From: DATIRA01 sp963766505
GTDB taxonomy: Bacteria; Pseudomonadota; Gammaproteobacteria; Steroidobacterales; Steroidobacteraceae
NCBI GenBank assembly: GCA_963766505.1
Contig: CAVYAL010000002.1
Coordinates: 248,001-312,000 of the forward strand
Length of the DNA stretch: 64,000 nucleotides
Direction: 5' to 3'
Positions within the stretch are counted from its first letter, which is position 1. Each line of letters starts with the position of its first letter. The position numbers and the translations under genes are program-made. Positions 36,146 through 45,617 of the stretch are shown piece by piece. The notes beneath the pieces are model-generated. The model worked only from the letters and a program-made list of their open reading frames with translations, had not been told where the DNA came from and searched no databases.

Positions 36146-38982
36146 TGCGCTGCCGGTTCGTACTCTCGGTGGTCGTGCTCGGTCTCGGTCTCGGTGCCGA
36201 GGCCTCCGAGCCGGTCGTTTCCACGTTCGCCGGGAACGGCAAGCGCAGCCTCGAAGGCGACGGTGGCGATCGTCGCGCTGCGTCGCTCAGCCACCCTGTC
36301 GCCATGGCGTGGGCGGACGCCGAGAACCTGCTCTATCTCGACACGGGCCGGGACGACGGCGGTCGAATCCGACGGATAGACCTGTCGAGCGGTGTCATAG
36401 AGACCGTCGCTGGTGGCGGCACGAAGACGCCGGATTCAGTGCCGGCACGAGCCGCCAAGCTGTCCGATAGCCCGGTTAGCCTGGCGGTAGATTCGATAGG
36501 AAATCTCTACATCGGATACAACGCCAGCGGACGGGTGGACCGGGTGGACGCAGGGACCGGCCGCATCGCCCTGTATGCGGGCGGTGGCGAGTCACTCGAG
36601 GACGGCATCGAACCGAAGCAGTTGGCACTGAAGCGGTCTTTCGGAGTGCGGGTGGACCCTGACGACAACGTCTACATCGCGGACGGCGATCTGAACGCTG
36701 TCTTTCGAATCGATGCCAGCACCCAGCGAGTGACGAGAATTGCAGGCACGCCAGGGCAGCCTGGATTTGCGGGCGACGGAGGCGCCGCCACTTCGGCATT
36801 GCTGAGGCTTCCGACCGACATCGGGTGGGACGGCGAGCGCAACCTTTACATCGCAGACCGTGACAACCATGTGATCCGCAGGGTCGATGCGGATACGGGG
36901 ACGATCAGCACGCTGGCCGGCGTCGCTGGCTCGCCCGGATTCTCGGGCGATGGCGGACTGGCGGGGTCCGCGCAGTTCCGTTATCCCCAGAACCTGCTGG
37001 TCGAGGGTCGGCAAGTGCTGGTCGCAGACCGGATGAATCACCGCATCCGACGCATCGATCTCGACACGGGCCTGGTAACGACCGTCGCGGGCAGTCATCG
37101 TCCCGGGTATGCGGGCGAAAACGTGCCGGCACTCGCGGCCGGGCTGTTCGAGCCGACTTTCATGCTGCGGGACTCCGGCGGTGACCTCCTGGTGGTGGCG
37201 GTCAGAGCGCGCCGGATCTACCTGGTCGGCGACCCGGTTCATCTGCCGGTGCCGTGGTGGCGCAGCCGTTGGGCGATTGCAGGCTACCTGGCGTGCCTCG
37301 CGTTGCTCGTTACAACGGTCGTGCGGATACGCACCCGCAGGCTGCGGGCAAGAAACGACGAGCTCGAAGCACTGGTTGGGCAACGGGCCAGCGCGCTGGA
37401 AGAGCAGCAGGGGGTGATGAAGCAGCAGACGATCGAGCTGGCCGCCCTGATCGAGAGCAGGGACCGGATGCTCGCCAGGCTTTCGCACGAGTTCCGCACG
37501 CCGCTCACGGTGATACTTGGACCGATTTCGCGGCTGCTCGAGAAGGCACCGGACGGGATGTTCAGGGAGAGCCTGCCGGTGATCGAGCACGGTGCCGGCC
37601 GATTGCTGCGCCTGGTCGAGCAGACGCTGAGCCTGGCGCGGCTGAGCCACGGGCAGGCCGGACCGCCGAGCCCCGTGGCCGCAGCGGCCATCGTGCGGCG
37701 GGTCGTTGCGTCCTTCGGCTCGCGCGCTTCCCAGTCAGGAGTGGATCTTGCGCCCGGGAGGGTGCAGGACCTCATCGTGCAGGCAAACGCCGAGGCGCTC
37801 GAGGGCATCCTGCTCAACCTGGTTTCCAACGCCGTCAAGTTCACGCCTGCGGGCGGTCGGGTGCGCGTGGTGCTCCAGGATGCCGATGGCGCCGCGGAAT
37901 TCCTGGTCGAGGACACCGGCTGCGGCATTGCATCGGAGCGGCTCGGGCAACTTTTCGAGCCGTCTGTTGCCGGCACCACGGTTGCGGACCGGGAGGCGGA
38001 GGTCGGACTTGGGCTTGCGCTGGTGGGACAGCTGGTCGAGGCACAGGGTGGTTCGGTCAGCGTCGAGAGCGAACCCGGGGTGGGCTCGCGGTTTCGGATT
38101 CGCCTGCCGCTCGCGGCTGCGGGACCGGCCGGGATGGAACCGGCCCCTGGGCCGAGTGTGGACGCCGAGGCCGCAGAGCCCCTGCAATCGGATCCGCCGG
38201 GTTGGGACGCGACCGTGCTGGTGATCGAGGACAACGACGACATGCGTGCGTACCTCGGCGAGCTTCTGGCACCTCGTTACCACTGCCTGCTGGCGGCCGA
38301 TGGCGAGCAGGGCCTGCGCCTGGCCACGGAGGAATCGCCCGACCTCGTAGTATCCGACGTGATGTTGCCCGGACAGGACGGCTACCAGGTCTGCCGTGCC
38401 CTGAAGAGTGATGAACGCACGAGCCACATCCCGGTGATCCTGCTGACGGCGCTCGATGGGGAACAGGACAAGCTCAAGGGGCTCGGGGAACGAGCGGATG
38501 ACTACCTGACCAAGCCGTTCGACGAGGACGAACTCAAGCGGCGCATCCAGAACCTGCTCGAGATTCGCAACCTGTTGCAGCGACGTTACGCGCGCGAGCT
38601 GCGCTTTGATCAGCACCCGCCGGCGGAACTGAACGAGCGCGACCAGAGGTTCCTTGCAAAGCTGTCGTCGGCTACCGCGGCGCGGCACGGTGATCCGGAG
38701 TTCGGTCCGCCTCTGCTGGCGCGCGCGCTGGCCGTGAGCGAGCGGCAATTGCAACGGAAACTGAAGGCGCTTACTGGACTCACGCCGGCGGAGTACGTCC
38801 GGGGCTACCGGCTGCAGCAGGCGCTCGAGCGGCTGCAGGCCGGGGAGCGCCCGAGCGAGGTGGCCTACGCAGTCGGGTTCGGCTCCCAGGCCTATTTCAG
38901 CACCTGCTTCAAGGCGCAGTTCGGGTACACGCCGGGAGAGGCCCGGGAGAGGAGGGCGGCAGAGCCGGAAATGACGGCTTGA
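36142..38982 (+). CDS. One-piece hybrid sensor kinase/AraC regulator (intact paralogue)
   Basis: A 946-aa paralogue of the preceding protein with the same order: signal peptide (to about 21), periplasmic NHL propeller (about 25-365), transmembrane segment (about 375-397), coiled coil, HisKA, HATPase, receiver (Asp739) and AraC HTH (about 845-940). Here the H-box is canonical (Leu-Ser-His449-Glu-Phe-Arg-Thr-Pro-Leu), so it should autophosphorylate. The ATG overlaps the previous stop (ATGA), implying coupled translation and probably hetero-oligomer function. The ligand is unknown. Target genes may be the secreted proteins that follow. Confidence 0.91.
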   Translation: MMRCRFVLSVVVLGLGLGAEASEPVVSTFAGNGKRSLEGDGGDRRAASLSHPVAMAWADAENLLYLDTGRDDGGRIRRIDLSSGVIETVAGGGTKTPDSVPARAAKLSDSPVSLAVDSIGNLYIGYNASGRVDRVDAGTGRIALYAGGGESLEDGIEPKQLALKRSFGVRVDPDDNVYIADGDLNAVFRIDASTQRVTRIAGTPGQPGFAGDGGAATSALLRLPTDIGWDGERNLYIADRDNHVIRRVDADTGTISTLAGVAGSPGFSGDGGLAGSAQFRYPQNLLVEGRQVLVADRMNHRIRRIDLDTGLVTTVAGSHRPGYAGENVPALAAGLFEPTFMLRDSGGDLLVVAVRARRIYLVGDPVHLPVPWWRSRWAIAGYLACLALLVTTVVRIRTRRLRARNDELEALVGQRASALEEQQGVMKQQTIELAALIESRDRMLARLSHEFRTPLTVILGPISRLLEKAPDGMFRESLPVIEHGAGRLLRLVEQTLSLARLSHGQAGPPSPVAAAAIVRRVVASFGSRASQSGVDLAPGRVQDLIVQANAEALEGILLNLVSNAVKFTPAGGRVRVVLQDADGAAEFLVEDTGCGIASERLGQLFEPSVAGTTVADREAEVGLGLALVGQLVEAQGGSVSVESEPGVGSRFRIRLPLAAAGPAGMEPAPGPSVDAEAAEPLQSDPPGWDATVLVIEDNDDMRAYLGELLAPRYHCLLAADGEQGLRLATEESPDLVVSDVMLPGQDGYQVCRALKSDERTSHIPVILLTALDGEQDKLKGLGERADDYLTKPFDEDELKRRIQNLLEIRNLLQRRYARELRFDQHPPAELNERDQRFLAKLSSATAARHGDPEFGPPLLARALAVSERQLQRKLKALTGLTPAEYVRGYRLQQALERLQAGERPSEVAYAVGFGSQAYFSTCFKAQFGYTPGEARERRAAEPEMTA

Positions 38983-39106
38983 TGACAGCGGCCAGGCGGG
39001 TCTGGGCGAGCTTGCCGCTGGGCCGAAAGATCTTGTCGCCAGGCCGAAAGCGCCCACGGTCCCCGGGCGGCTACCGTTGCCCACAGATAGGGCACGGGGA
39101 GGCGCC

Positions 39107-39874
39107 ATGAGGGAATACGGATCTCCGCTGGATCGCGATTGGGAGGGAGTCGGGATCCGACCCGTCGCGCCCCATCTTGGTGCGGACGCCCGGGACGCCG
39201 CCGAAACCCGGCGGTCCATTCGGGGTGGCAAAGGAGCTTCTGAACCAGTTCGAGCCCGGTCCCGCCGCGCAGCGCGCCCGGCCGACATATCCGGCGCCGC
39301 ACTCCAGATCCTCGAGAAGCTGAACCGCGGTGTGCTGGTGATAGACGATCACGGCACGGTCCTGTTCATGAACGACGCGGCCGAGTTGATGTTCAAGAAG
39401 AACAGCGGCCTGCTGCTGCGGGGTCGAGGCCTGGCGTTCGAGCGGAGCACGGACCATGCGGCGCTCGAGCAGTTCCTGGAGCGAGGCTGCAGCACTCCGG
39501 ACTGCCCCAGCCTGGTCCTGGCCGTGGACGGCAAGAAGCTGGCAAGTCCATACCGCGTACTCGTGAGCCCACTGTCGGACGGGACCTCCGGCAACGGTCG
39601 CGCGGCACGCTACTCGGTGTTCGTCTATGAGCCGAATGGTGGGCAGAAGCCGTTGCCCGCGGCAATGCTCAGGAATCTCTACGGACTGACCCCGGCCGAG
39701 GCTCGACTCGTGAACGCGCTGTTCAAGGGACTCGCGCTTGGACCGGCCGCGAAATCCTGCGGCGTAAGCATCAACACGGCGAAGTCGACGTTGAAGAGCG
39801 TGTTTGCAAAATGCGCCGTCGGCAGTCGCGCGGAGTTGCTGCTACTGCTGTCTCTCGGGCCGAGAACGCTTTGA
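39107..39874 (+). CDS. PAS-LuxR transcriptional regulator
   Basis: A 255-aa cytoplasmic regulator. A variable N-terminus precedes a PAS-like sensor (about 65-175, starting Leu-Asn-Arg-Gly-Val-Leu-Val-Ile-Asp-Asp) and a C-terminal LuxR-type HTH (about 190-250, with Leu-Thr-Pro-Ala-Glu-Ala and Val-Ser-Ile-Asn-Thr-Ala-Lys). No receiver domain is present. ATG 39107 has GGGAGG 6 nt upstream. A paralogue at 49993-50706 on the other strand shares the layout and the exact C-terminal Leu-Ser-Leu-Gly-Pro-Arg-Thr-Leu. It lies just before a large secreted-protein gene, a possible target. Confidence 0.88.
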   Translation: MREYGSPLDRDWEGVGIRPVAPHLGADARDAAETRRSIRGGKGASEPVRARSRRAARPADISGAALQILEKLNRGVLVIDDHGTVLFMNDAAELMFKKNSGLLLRGRGLAFERSTDHAALEQFLERGCSTPDCPSLVLAVDGKKLASPYRVLVSPLSDGTSGNGRAARYSVFVYEPNGGQKPLPAAMLRNLYGLTPAEARLVNALFKGLALGPAAKSCGVSINTAKSTLKSVFAKCAVGSRAELLLLLSLGPRTL

Positions 39875-39990
39875 GCGGTGGAAAGACGTAAGGGAAAACG
39901 ACACACCCGTTTGGGGGGTGCGCGAATGCATGGCTGAAGCGTAGAAGACGACCGCGGAAGAAAACTCTGAGTTTGCAAGGAGCGCCGACG

Positions 39991-42900
39991 ATGACGACAA
40001 ACGATAACACCTCAATCCGTGCGGGACTCATGGCTCTTGGCGCCGCACTTATAGTGGGTCTGCCCAGCACCGCACGGGCGTCGCTCGAAGCGTACGACGT
40101 CGAGTTCGTCACGAACGATCTGTACATCGTCAATTGCCAGACCGCGCAGTGCCAGGCCATTGCACTAAATGATGCGGGAAAGGTGGCGTTCGTACGATTT
40201 CAGCGAAACCCTGTATGGACTGTTTCGTCTTACGAGGGCAGCTGGTCGGTCATTCTACGAGAACCCGACGGAACAGAGAATGTCGCAGCCCAGTGGATCG
40301 TGGATGCCAACAGCACTGGCGCCCGAGCTGAACCGGCGCCGGGCAGTGGTTGCAGTCTCGGGTTGAGCCTGAGCCAGTCGGGGCTCGTCTCGTTCAATGT
40401 CGGGTTCTACGACGACGACGACGAATTCCTCCGGCCATCGGAATGCGGGACGGTGGTCATCGAACCGGGCGTCGGCGTGATCGGCGAGATTCGCCAGAGC
40501 TATGCGACCGGCCGCGGGTTCCGTCAAATTCAAGCCGGTCTTTCGGACAATGGGCAGGTGGCCGGTTGTGCCAATCTAACGCCCAGTGAGGCAGGGATCG
40601 GGATCTCCGACGGCACAAACGAATTTCTGCTTGGAACCGCGCAGTTCGTTGGCAACATCAGCGGTTGTCCCTCCACGTACATCAATAACGCTGGTCTTGC
40701 CGCCACTTTCTATGCCGGGTGGGGCTTCTCCGACGGTCGAGCTCGCCTCCTGCGCTATGACCCGTACGCGAACCCGGTGGCATCGCTGCAGATAGTGCAG
40801 CAGCCACTGAACGGCGCAATTGATCTGCATGCGATCACCATGAACGATGCGGGCGCGGTGGCGATACAGCAGGCGGCGTTCCAAGCCGGTTCAACCGGTC
40901 GGATCCTGGTCGGGAATGCCGATGGCACAACGAATTTGGTGGGAACCGCAGGCGTCGGATTCTATTCCGAAGTGACGAACTTCGCTGCGGGAGCCAAAAC
41001 TGCGCTGATCGTCAACGACTTCAACCGTGTGTTGATGACGGTGCAGAAAGCTTCGGGCACTGGCGGACTCTGGGTCGGTGATGCGTCTGGCCAGCCACCA
41101 TTTGTTGTCGTGGAATCATCAGGAGGGTTCAACGTTGAACTGATGGACGGAAGGATCGTGCTACTGAATACAGATGACCTGTTTGCAGTCCCCTCACAAG
41201 GGTTCAACGATAAAGGGCAGATACTCATCCGAGCGAGCTATGTTGACGTCGATTTCGCCACGAAGTACGGACTGTTCCTCGCAACCCCAGTCCCGGGAGT
41301 CGAGCCGGGACGGCCGATCCTGCCTGCACCCGAGAACGTACTGCCAGGTGGCGGATTCAGGTTTTTTGGGCCTTGTAACCTTGGCCGCATCCCAAACACG
41401 ACCGGTTGCCCGCGTCCGATCTCGTTCGACCCGCCAGTGTCGGTGGGCTATGAGTACACGATGGCGCAGGATTCGAGCACGCGGTTCGGGTCCGTGCTGA
41501 TTCCGGCCGCGCTGCCGGGTGGCGACAAGAATTTCGCGGTGGAATTTGATGGCCAGTCGTTCCCGATTGAAGCCGGCACGGCGTTCTTCTTCACGAACCA
41601 TGTTGCCGGTGGTGTCGCTCAGTTTCGCGTGATCGGAATCGATCCGGCGGAGGGTCTGGATCCGGCAGACGGGACGGCGTTCGTGACGACCCTCACGTTA
41701 ATCGACAACGGAGCCGAAGCGTATGACTTCACGATGATCCCCATCGTCGAAGACACGACTGACACGGATGGGGATGGGGTAGGGGACTCCCTCGACAACT
41801 GTCCGACGACGCCGAATGGGAACCAGCTCGACACAGACGGCGACGGCGTGGGTGACGCCTGCGACAACTGCCCGGACGTGGCGAACCCGGGGCAAGAAGA
41901 CGAGGACAACGACGGAGTCGGGGACGCATGCGACATCATTCAGGACACCACGCCGCCGGTAATCACGCCAAGCATCAGCGGTACGCTCGGCAACAATGGC
42001 TGGTACGTCAATGACGTGATGGTGTCCTGGACAGTGGAAGACCCGGAGTCCCCGATAAGTACCAGCAGCGGCTGCGGGCCGACGACCGTGGATGCCGATA
42101 CCACCGGGGCAACCCTGAGCTGCCAGGCGACCAGTGACGGCGGTACCAGCACCCAAAGCGTCGTCGTAAAGAGGGATGCAACCAGGCCGACGCTGAGCTT
42201 CGGAGCGGCCGCTCCGGTCGCGAATGGCAGTGGATGGCACAAGACGGACGTATCGTTCGGCTACACAGCCAGTGACGCGACGTCGGGCGTGGCGTCGGCG
42301 ACGCCAGGGAGTCCAGTAGTGGTAGGTGGCGAAGGCACTGGACTCACTGGGTCCGTCACGGTCACGGACAATGCTGGAAACAGCGACTCGTTTACCACGG
42401 TGGGCGTCAACATCGACCGTACGCCGCCGAACGTCACCATTGACACGCCTTCCAGCGGCTCTAGCTATCTGGTTGGTGACCCGGTTCTTGCGAGCTACAA
42501 CTGCAGCGATTCACAGTCGGGTATCGCGAGTTGCACCGGGCCGGTGGTGAGCGGCGATGCGGTGGACACGTCGACCAGCGGTTCGTTCGGGTTCACGGTT
42601 GATGCCACGGATCGGGCCGGAAATACGGCTAGCGATACGAACGACTACTCGATCGCGGCACCGGGCTACAGCTTCGGCGGGTTCTTCGCACCGATCGACA
42701 ATCTGCCGGTTACAAATACAGTGAAGGCGGGTCGCGCCGTCCCGGTGAAGTGGAGTCTGGTCGACAGCAATGGCGCCTATGTGTCGGACGTGGGTTCCTT
42801 CAAGTCGCTGACCTCGCGGCAGGTGGCCTGCGACAGTGGTTCGGTGAGCAGTCCGGTAGAGGAAACGACGACAGCAGGAAGCTCAGGACTCAGATATGAC

Positions 42901-43023
42901 ACGCTGACGAACCAGTTCACATACACATGGAAGACGTCGAAAGGCTGGGCCGGGACCTGCCGAATGATGGCGCTGGGACTCACGGATGGGCAGGCGCAGG
43001 CGGCACTTTTCAGGTTCGAATGA
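39991..43023 (+). CDS. Large secreted protein: NxxGxxA-type repeats, thrombospondin-3 repeats, PxKF C-terminal domain
   Basis: A 1010-aa exported protein. The signal peptide ends near Ala-Arg-Ala-Ser (about 30). The N-terminal half carries loosely repeated Asn-Asp-x-Gly-x-Val-Ala motifs of the choice-of-anchor type. Around 590-650 are calcium-binding thrombospondin type 3 repeats (Asp-Thr-Asp-Gly-Asp-Gly-Val-Gly-Asp, repeated). Ig-like segments follow. The last 120 residues form a PxKF domain (Phe-Phe-Ala-Pro-Ile-Asp, then Val-Pro-Val-Lys-Trp). AAGGAG lies 8 nt before ATG 39991. It is probably cell-surface or extracellular, with a binding role inferred only from the domains. GC and codon use look slightly less extreme than in its neighbours. 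Confidence 0.84.
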   Translation: MTTNDNTSIRAGLMALGAALIVGLPSTARASLEAYDVEFVTNDLYIVNCQTAQCQAIALNDAGKVAFVRFQRNPVWTVSSYEGSWSVILREPDGTENVAAQWIVDANSTGARAEPAPGSGCSLGLSLSQSGLVSFNVGFYDDDDEFLRPSECGTVVIEPGVGVIGEIRQSYATGRGFRQIQAGLSDNGQVAGCANLTPSEAGIGISDGTNEFLLGTAQFVGNISGCPSTYINNAGLAATFYAGWGFSDGRARLLRYDPYANPVASLQIVQQPLNGAIDLHAITMNDAGAVAIQQAAFQAGSTGRILVGNADGTTNLVGTAGVGFYSEVTNFAAGAKTALIVNDFNRVLMTVQKASGTGGLWVGDASGQPPFVVVESSGGFNVELMDGRIVLLNTDDLFAVPSQGFNDKGQILIRASYVDVDFATKYGLFLATPVPGVEPGRPILPAPENVLPGGGFRFFGPCNLGRIPNTTGCPRPISFDPPVSVGYEYTMAQDSSTRFGSVLIPAALPGGDKNFAVEFDGQSFPIEAGTAFFFTNHVAGGVAQFRVIGIDPAEGLDPADGTAFVTTLTLIDNGAEAYDFTMIPIVEDTTDTDGDGVGDSLDNCPTTPNGNQLDTDGDGVGDACDNCPDVANPGQEDEDNDGVGDACDIIQDTTPPVITPSISGTLGNNGWYVNDVMVSWTVEDPESPISTSSGCGPTTVDADTTGATLSCQATSDGGTSTQSVVVKRDATRPTLSFGAAAPVANGSGWHKTDVSFGYTASDATSGVASATPGSPVVVGGEGTGLTGSVTVTDNAGNSDSFTTVGVNIDRTPPNVTIDTPSSGSSYLVGDPVLASYNCSDSQSGIASCTGPVVSGDAVDTSTSGSFGFTVDATDRAGNTASDTNDYSIAAPGYSFGGFFAPIDNLPVTNTVKAGRAVPVKWSLVDSNGAYVSDVGSFKSLTSRQVACDSGSVSSPVEETTTAGSSGLRYDTLTNQFTYTWKTSKGWAGTCRMMALGLTDGQAQAALFRFE

Positions 43024-43112
43024 TCCACTGCGAATACTCCGCAGGACCGGGAGCGGCCAGGGAAGGCTGCTCCCTTCTCGAAATCTCGAAACGCACCAGG
43101 GAGTCTGGGACC

Positions 43113-44012
43113 ATGAAGGACGTTGCAAAGACAATGCTCTTCGCGAGCATCACTGTCAGCGCGATCACGCTGTTCGGTGCGGATGCTGTCGATGCCGCGG
43201 TCGTGGAGGGCACGTTCACGGCCGTTGTTACGGCAGCGTCAGATCCGGGACAGGCCTCGTTCGGCAGGGATCCGGCGGACTGGGTGGGACGGAACGTACA
43301 GGGCACGTTCTCGTACGACATTGACACGCCGAATGTGCTCGAGGAGACGCCGGCGGCCAATGTGTGGAATTACTACGATCCGGCGCGCAACACCCGCTGG
43401 GTGTATGTCACGGCGACGATCGACGGAGTGACCTTTACCACGTCGCCCCGGGATCCGGACCCCACAGGGACCATTGGCGGCATCGTCGGGATCTGGGACG
43501 GCTCTTTCGGGGGCCGTGACTGGTACGGCGTTCAGGACGCCTATCTCAGTTTCGCCGGACGCTCAGTGGTCGGCTTAAATGTGTTCGGGCCCAACACGCT
43601 CTTCACCTACTCGGGTAGCGGCGGCGCTGTCGAATTCGACTTCGATCCAACCGATCCGGCAGTGCTGGGAGAGGGCATAGTGGAAGACCTGGCCGTCGTC
43701 GGCGGCGCTGCCGTTCGTTCGGGACTGATACGTTTCCAGTTGACCGAACTCAGCTTCGGGCAATCTACCGCGGCGTTGGTAGCGGAGCTGCTTGCCGCCG
43801 TGACCGGGCAAGGACCCGGCAATAGCCTGGCGGAAAAGATGATGACGGTACAGGCCTACGTTGCAGCCGGTGACAACGTAGCCGCCTGCGAGATGCTCCG
43901 TGCGTTCACGAACCAGGTGCACGCGCAGAGCGGCAAGCAACTCTCAACGGAAGAGGCTGGGCAGTTCCTGAACGATGCGGACGAGCTGAGATTACGGCTC
44001 GGGTGTAACTGA
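43113..44012 (+). CDS. Secreted protein with C-terminal FIMAH domain
   Basis: A 299-aa exported protein. The signal peptide ends near Ala-Asp-Ala-Val-Asp-Ala-Ala (about 28). A beta-rich domain (about 30-215) resembles PEP-CTERM-type surface proteins, but without a PEP-CTERM tail. The final 65 residues are a helical FIMAH domain (Phe-Thr-Asn-Gln-Val-His-Ala-Gln-Ser-Gly-Lys-x-Leu-Ser). ATG 43113 is preceded by GGGAG at 9 nt. It lies 89 nt after the PxKF protein on the same strand and probably shares its regulation. Confidence 0.8.
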   Translation: MKDVAKTMLFASITVSAITLFGADAVDAAVVEGTFTAVVTAASDPGQASFGRDPADWVGRNVQGTFSYDIDTPNVLEETPAANVWNYYDPARNTRWVYVTATIDGVTFTTSPRDPDPTGTIGGIVGIWDGSFGGRDWYGVQDAYLSFAGRSVVGLNVFGPNTLFTYSGSGGAVEFDFDPTDPAVLGEGIVEDLAVVGGAAVRSGLIRFQLTELSFGQSTAALVAELLAAVTGQGPGNSLAEKMMTVQAYVAAGDNVAACEMLRAFTNQVHAQSGKQLSTEEAGQFLNDADELRLRLGCN

Positions 44013-44067
44013 CCGGCACCAGGCACGGATCAGACGCAGGGCAGGGCGCGGGACGCTCGACCGGCTG

Positions 44068-44682
44068 CTAATCGGAATCTCCCGGTTCGTCGCAATGGTC
44101 GGTGCCGGACTGCCCGACTGGATCGTCGGTCCGGTCCTTTCGCCACTCCCACGGTGGAATGACGTACGGGTCCGCCCACAGGCCAACCTTGCGAGCACGG
44201 GCCTCGGTTTCGTCGAAGGCATAGGCGAGGCGGTCCTGCTCGGACTGCTCGTGTTCGTATGCCTCGTAATGCCAGGCGAGGCCCACAGTCAGCTGGGCGC
44301 GGCCTACGTCGAGCGTCTTCGGGCAGGGCTCTCCCGTATTTGCGCAGGGTAACGACTGCGGTGTCACCCAGACCATTGCGACGAGTCGGCCACAGGAATC
44401 GCGATTGACGGGCTCGATGCGAACGTCCTTGTCCGCGACCATCCGCAGGAGGGACTGCCTCGATCTATCGCCGAAGGGCTGCGTCCTCTCCGGAGCGGCA
44501 ATGCCGACCAGTCGGATCTCGTGCTGCACCTGGCCCGAATCGCTTACGGTGATCGTGTCGCCGTCGATGACGTCGATGACGCGCGCCTCAAAGGGCTGGG
44601 TATCGCCTGCCAACGCAGGCACAGCAGGCCAGAGCAGGCCCAGGAGCAATGGCAGCGCCTTTCGGTGCACTCGGGCCATCAT
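44068..44682 (-). CDS. Exported thermonuclease-like (SNase) protein
   Basis: A 204-aa protein with a signal peptide (cleavage near Ala-Leu-Ala-Gly, about 26) and an SNase OB-fold: Val-Ile-Asp-Gly-Asp-Thr, then Arg-Leu-Val-Gly-Ile-Ala-Ala-Pro-Glu, then Asp-Ser-Cys-Gly-Arg. The usual Ile-Asp-Ala-Pro-Glu is Ile-Ala-Ala-Pro-Glu here, so one calcium-site Asp is replaced and activity may differ. Two inserted Cys (Leu-Pro-Cys-Ala and Pro-Cys-Pro) could form a disulfide. The start overlaps the stop of the upstream acetyltransferase gene by 4 nt, so the two are cotranscribed. Confidence 0.87.
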   Translation of the reverse strand: MMARVHRKALPLLLGLLWPAVPALAGDTQPFEARVIDVIDGDTITVSDSGQVQHEIRLVGIAAPERTQPFGDRSRQSLLRMVADKDVRIEPVNRDSCGRLVAMVWVTPQSLPCANTGEPCPKTLDVGRAQLTVGLAWHYEAYEHEQSEQDRLAYAFDETEARARKVGLWADPYVIPPWEWRKDRTDDPVGQSGTDHCDEPGDSD

Positions 44683-45194
44683 AGCGCCCGGGCGAACAGG
44701 TTCACGTCCGAGTCCGGAACACCGGAATAGCGAATCGGGCGCTCGTTAACGAAGCGGAGCTTGGCGAGCACCCGCGCGGACGCGGTGTTCTCGGGATGCA
44801 CCATGGCCACAAGGCGATCCAGGCACAGCTTCGAGCGGGCGAACTCGATCGAGGCCGCACCCGCTTCGGTCGCGAGGCCGAGTCCCCAGTACTCCGGGAA
44901 GAACCGGTAGCCCAGCTCGTTCTCGGCGATCTCGGGGACGTACTTGATGCCACTGAAGCCGATCACTTCGGAAGTCGGCTGCCACACGCAAGCAAACCGT
45001 CCATAGCCGTAGGTCTGGTAGTCGCTGAACGGAGCCGCCTGCATGAACTCACGCGCAGCGTCGCGCGACGCGATCGGGCTGGCTTGGGCATAGCGGATCA
45101 CTTCAGGTCGCGAGCACAACTGGTAGAACGGCTCGAGGTCCTCGAGCGTGAAGCGCCGCAGGGTCAGGCGGGCCGTGTGGATGACGGTATTCAT
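44679..45194 (-). CDS. GNAT acetyltransferase, RimJ/RimL type
   Basis: A 171-aa enzyme of the ribosomal-protein/antibiotic acetyltransferase group: N-terminal Thr-Ala-Arg-Leu-Thr-Leu-Arg-Arg-Phe, a Tyr-Trp-Gly-Leu-Gly-Leu-Ala-Thr-Glu acetyl-CoA loop, and C-terminal Asn-Thr-Ala-Ser-Ala-Arg-Val-Leu. ATG 45194 was preferred over the adjacent GTG 45197. Substrate unknown. It is first in a two-gene operon with the nuclease. Confidence 0.86.
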   Translation of the reverse strand: MNTVIHTARLTLRRFTLEDLEPFYQLCSRPEVIRYAQASPIASRDAAREFMQAAPFSDYQTYGYGRFACVWQPTSEVIGFSGIKYVPEIAENELGYRFFPEYWGLGLATEAGAASIEFARSKLCLDRLVAMVHPENTASARVLAKLRFVNERPIRYSGVPDSDVNLFARAL

Positions 45195-45269
45195 CACCGG
45201 GCCATTTTGCTCGAAAATACGAGCTGCGGTAATACCAGTCGAGCAAAGTGGCGGCCCCGGGGAGGTTGC

Positions 45270-45548
45270 ATGAAGCGCAGCGGCAAGCTGGATGATCCAT
45301 CGATCGATGCGCTGTACGGACTCGAGCCTGTCATCGAGCCCGGCGATTCAGGCGTGTCCGGACCCACGGAGTTCGTCGCAGTGCAATGCCCCTACTGTGG
45401 TGAGCGGTTCGACTCGGTAGTCGACCTGTCGGCCGGGTCGTTCAGCTACGTCGAGGACTGCCAGGTCTGCTGTCAGCCGATCGAGCTGGCGGGTGAAATC
45501 GACGACGCAGGCGAACTCAGGGACCTGAGAACGAATCGGACCGGTTGA
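45270..45548 (+). CDS. CPXCG motif cysteine-rich protein
   Basis: A 92-aa small protein with two Cys pairs: Cys-Pro-Tyr-Cys-Gly-Glu and Cys-Gln-Val-Cys-Cys-Gln-Pro-Ile, a zinc-ribbon-like arrangement typical of the short CPXCG family common in gammaproteobacteria. ATG 45270 follows a strong GGGGAGG. Function unknown. It is transcribed away from the acetyltransferase gene. Confidence 0.88.
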   Translation: MKRSGKLDDPSIDALYGLEPVIEPGDSGVSGPTEFVAVQCPYCGERFDSVVDLSAGSFSYVEDCQVCCQPIELAGEIDDAGELRDLRTNRTG

Positions 45549-45617
45549 GTCGAAACGGCCGGCGACGCTGCCCTATTGGGCTGCGGTTTGCCGGCCTGGG
45601 CCCGACGCCGCGGCGCG

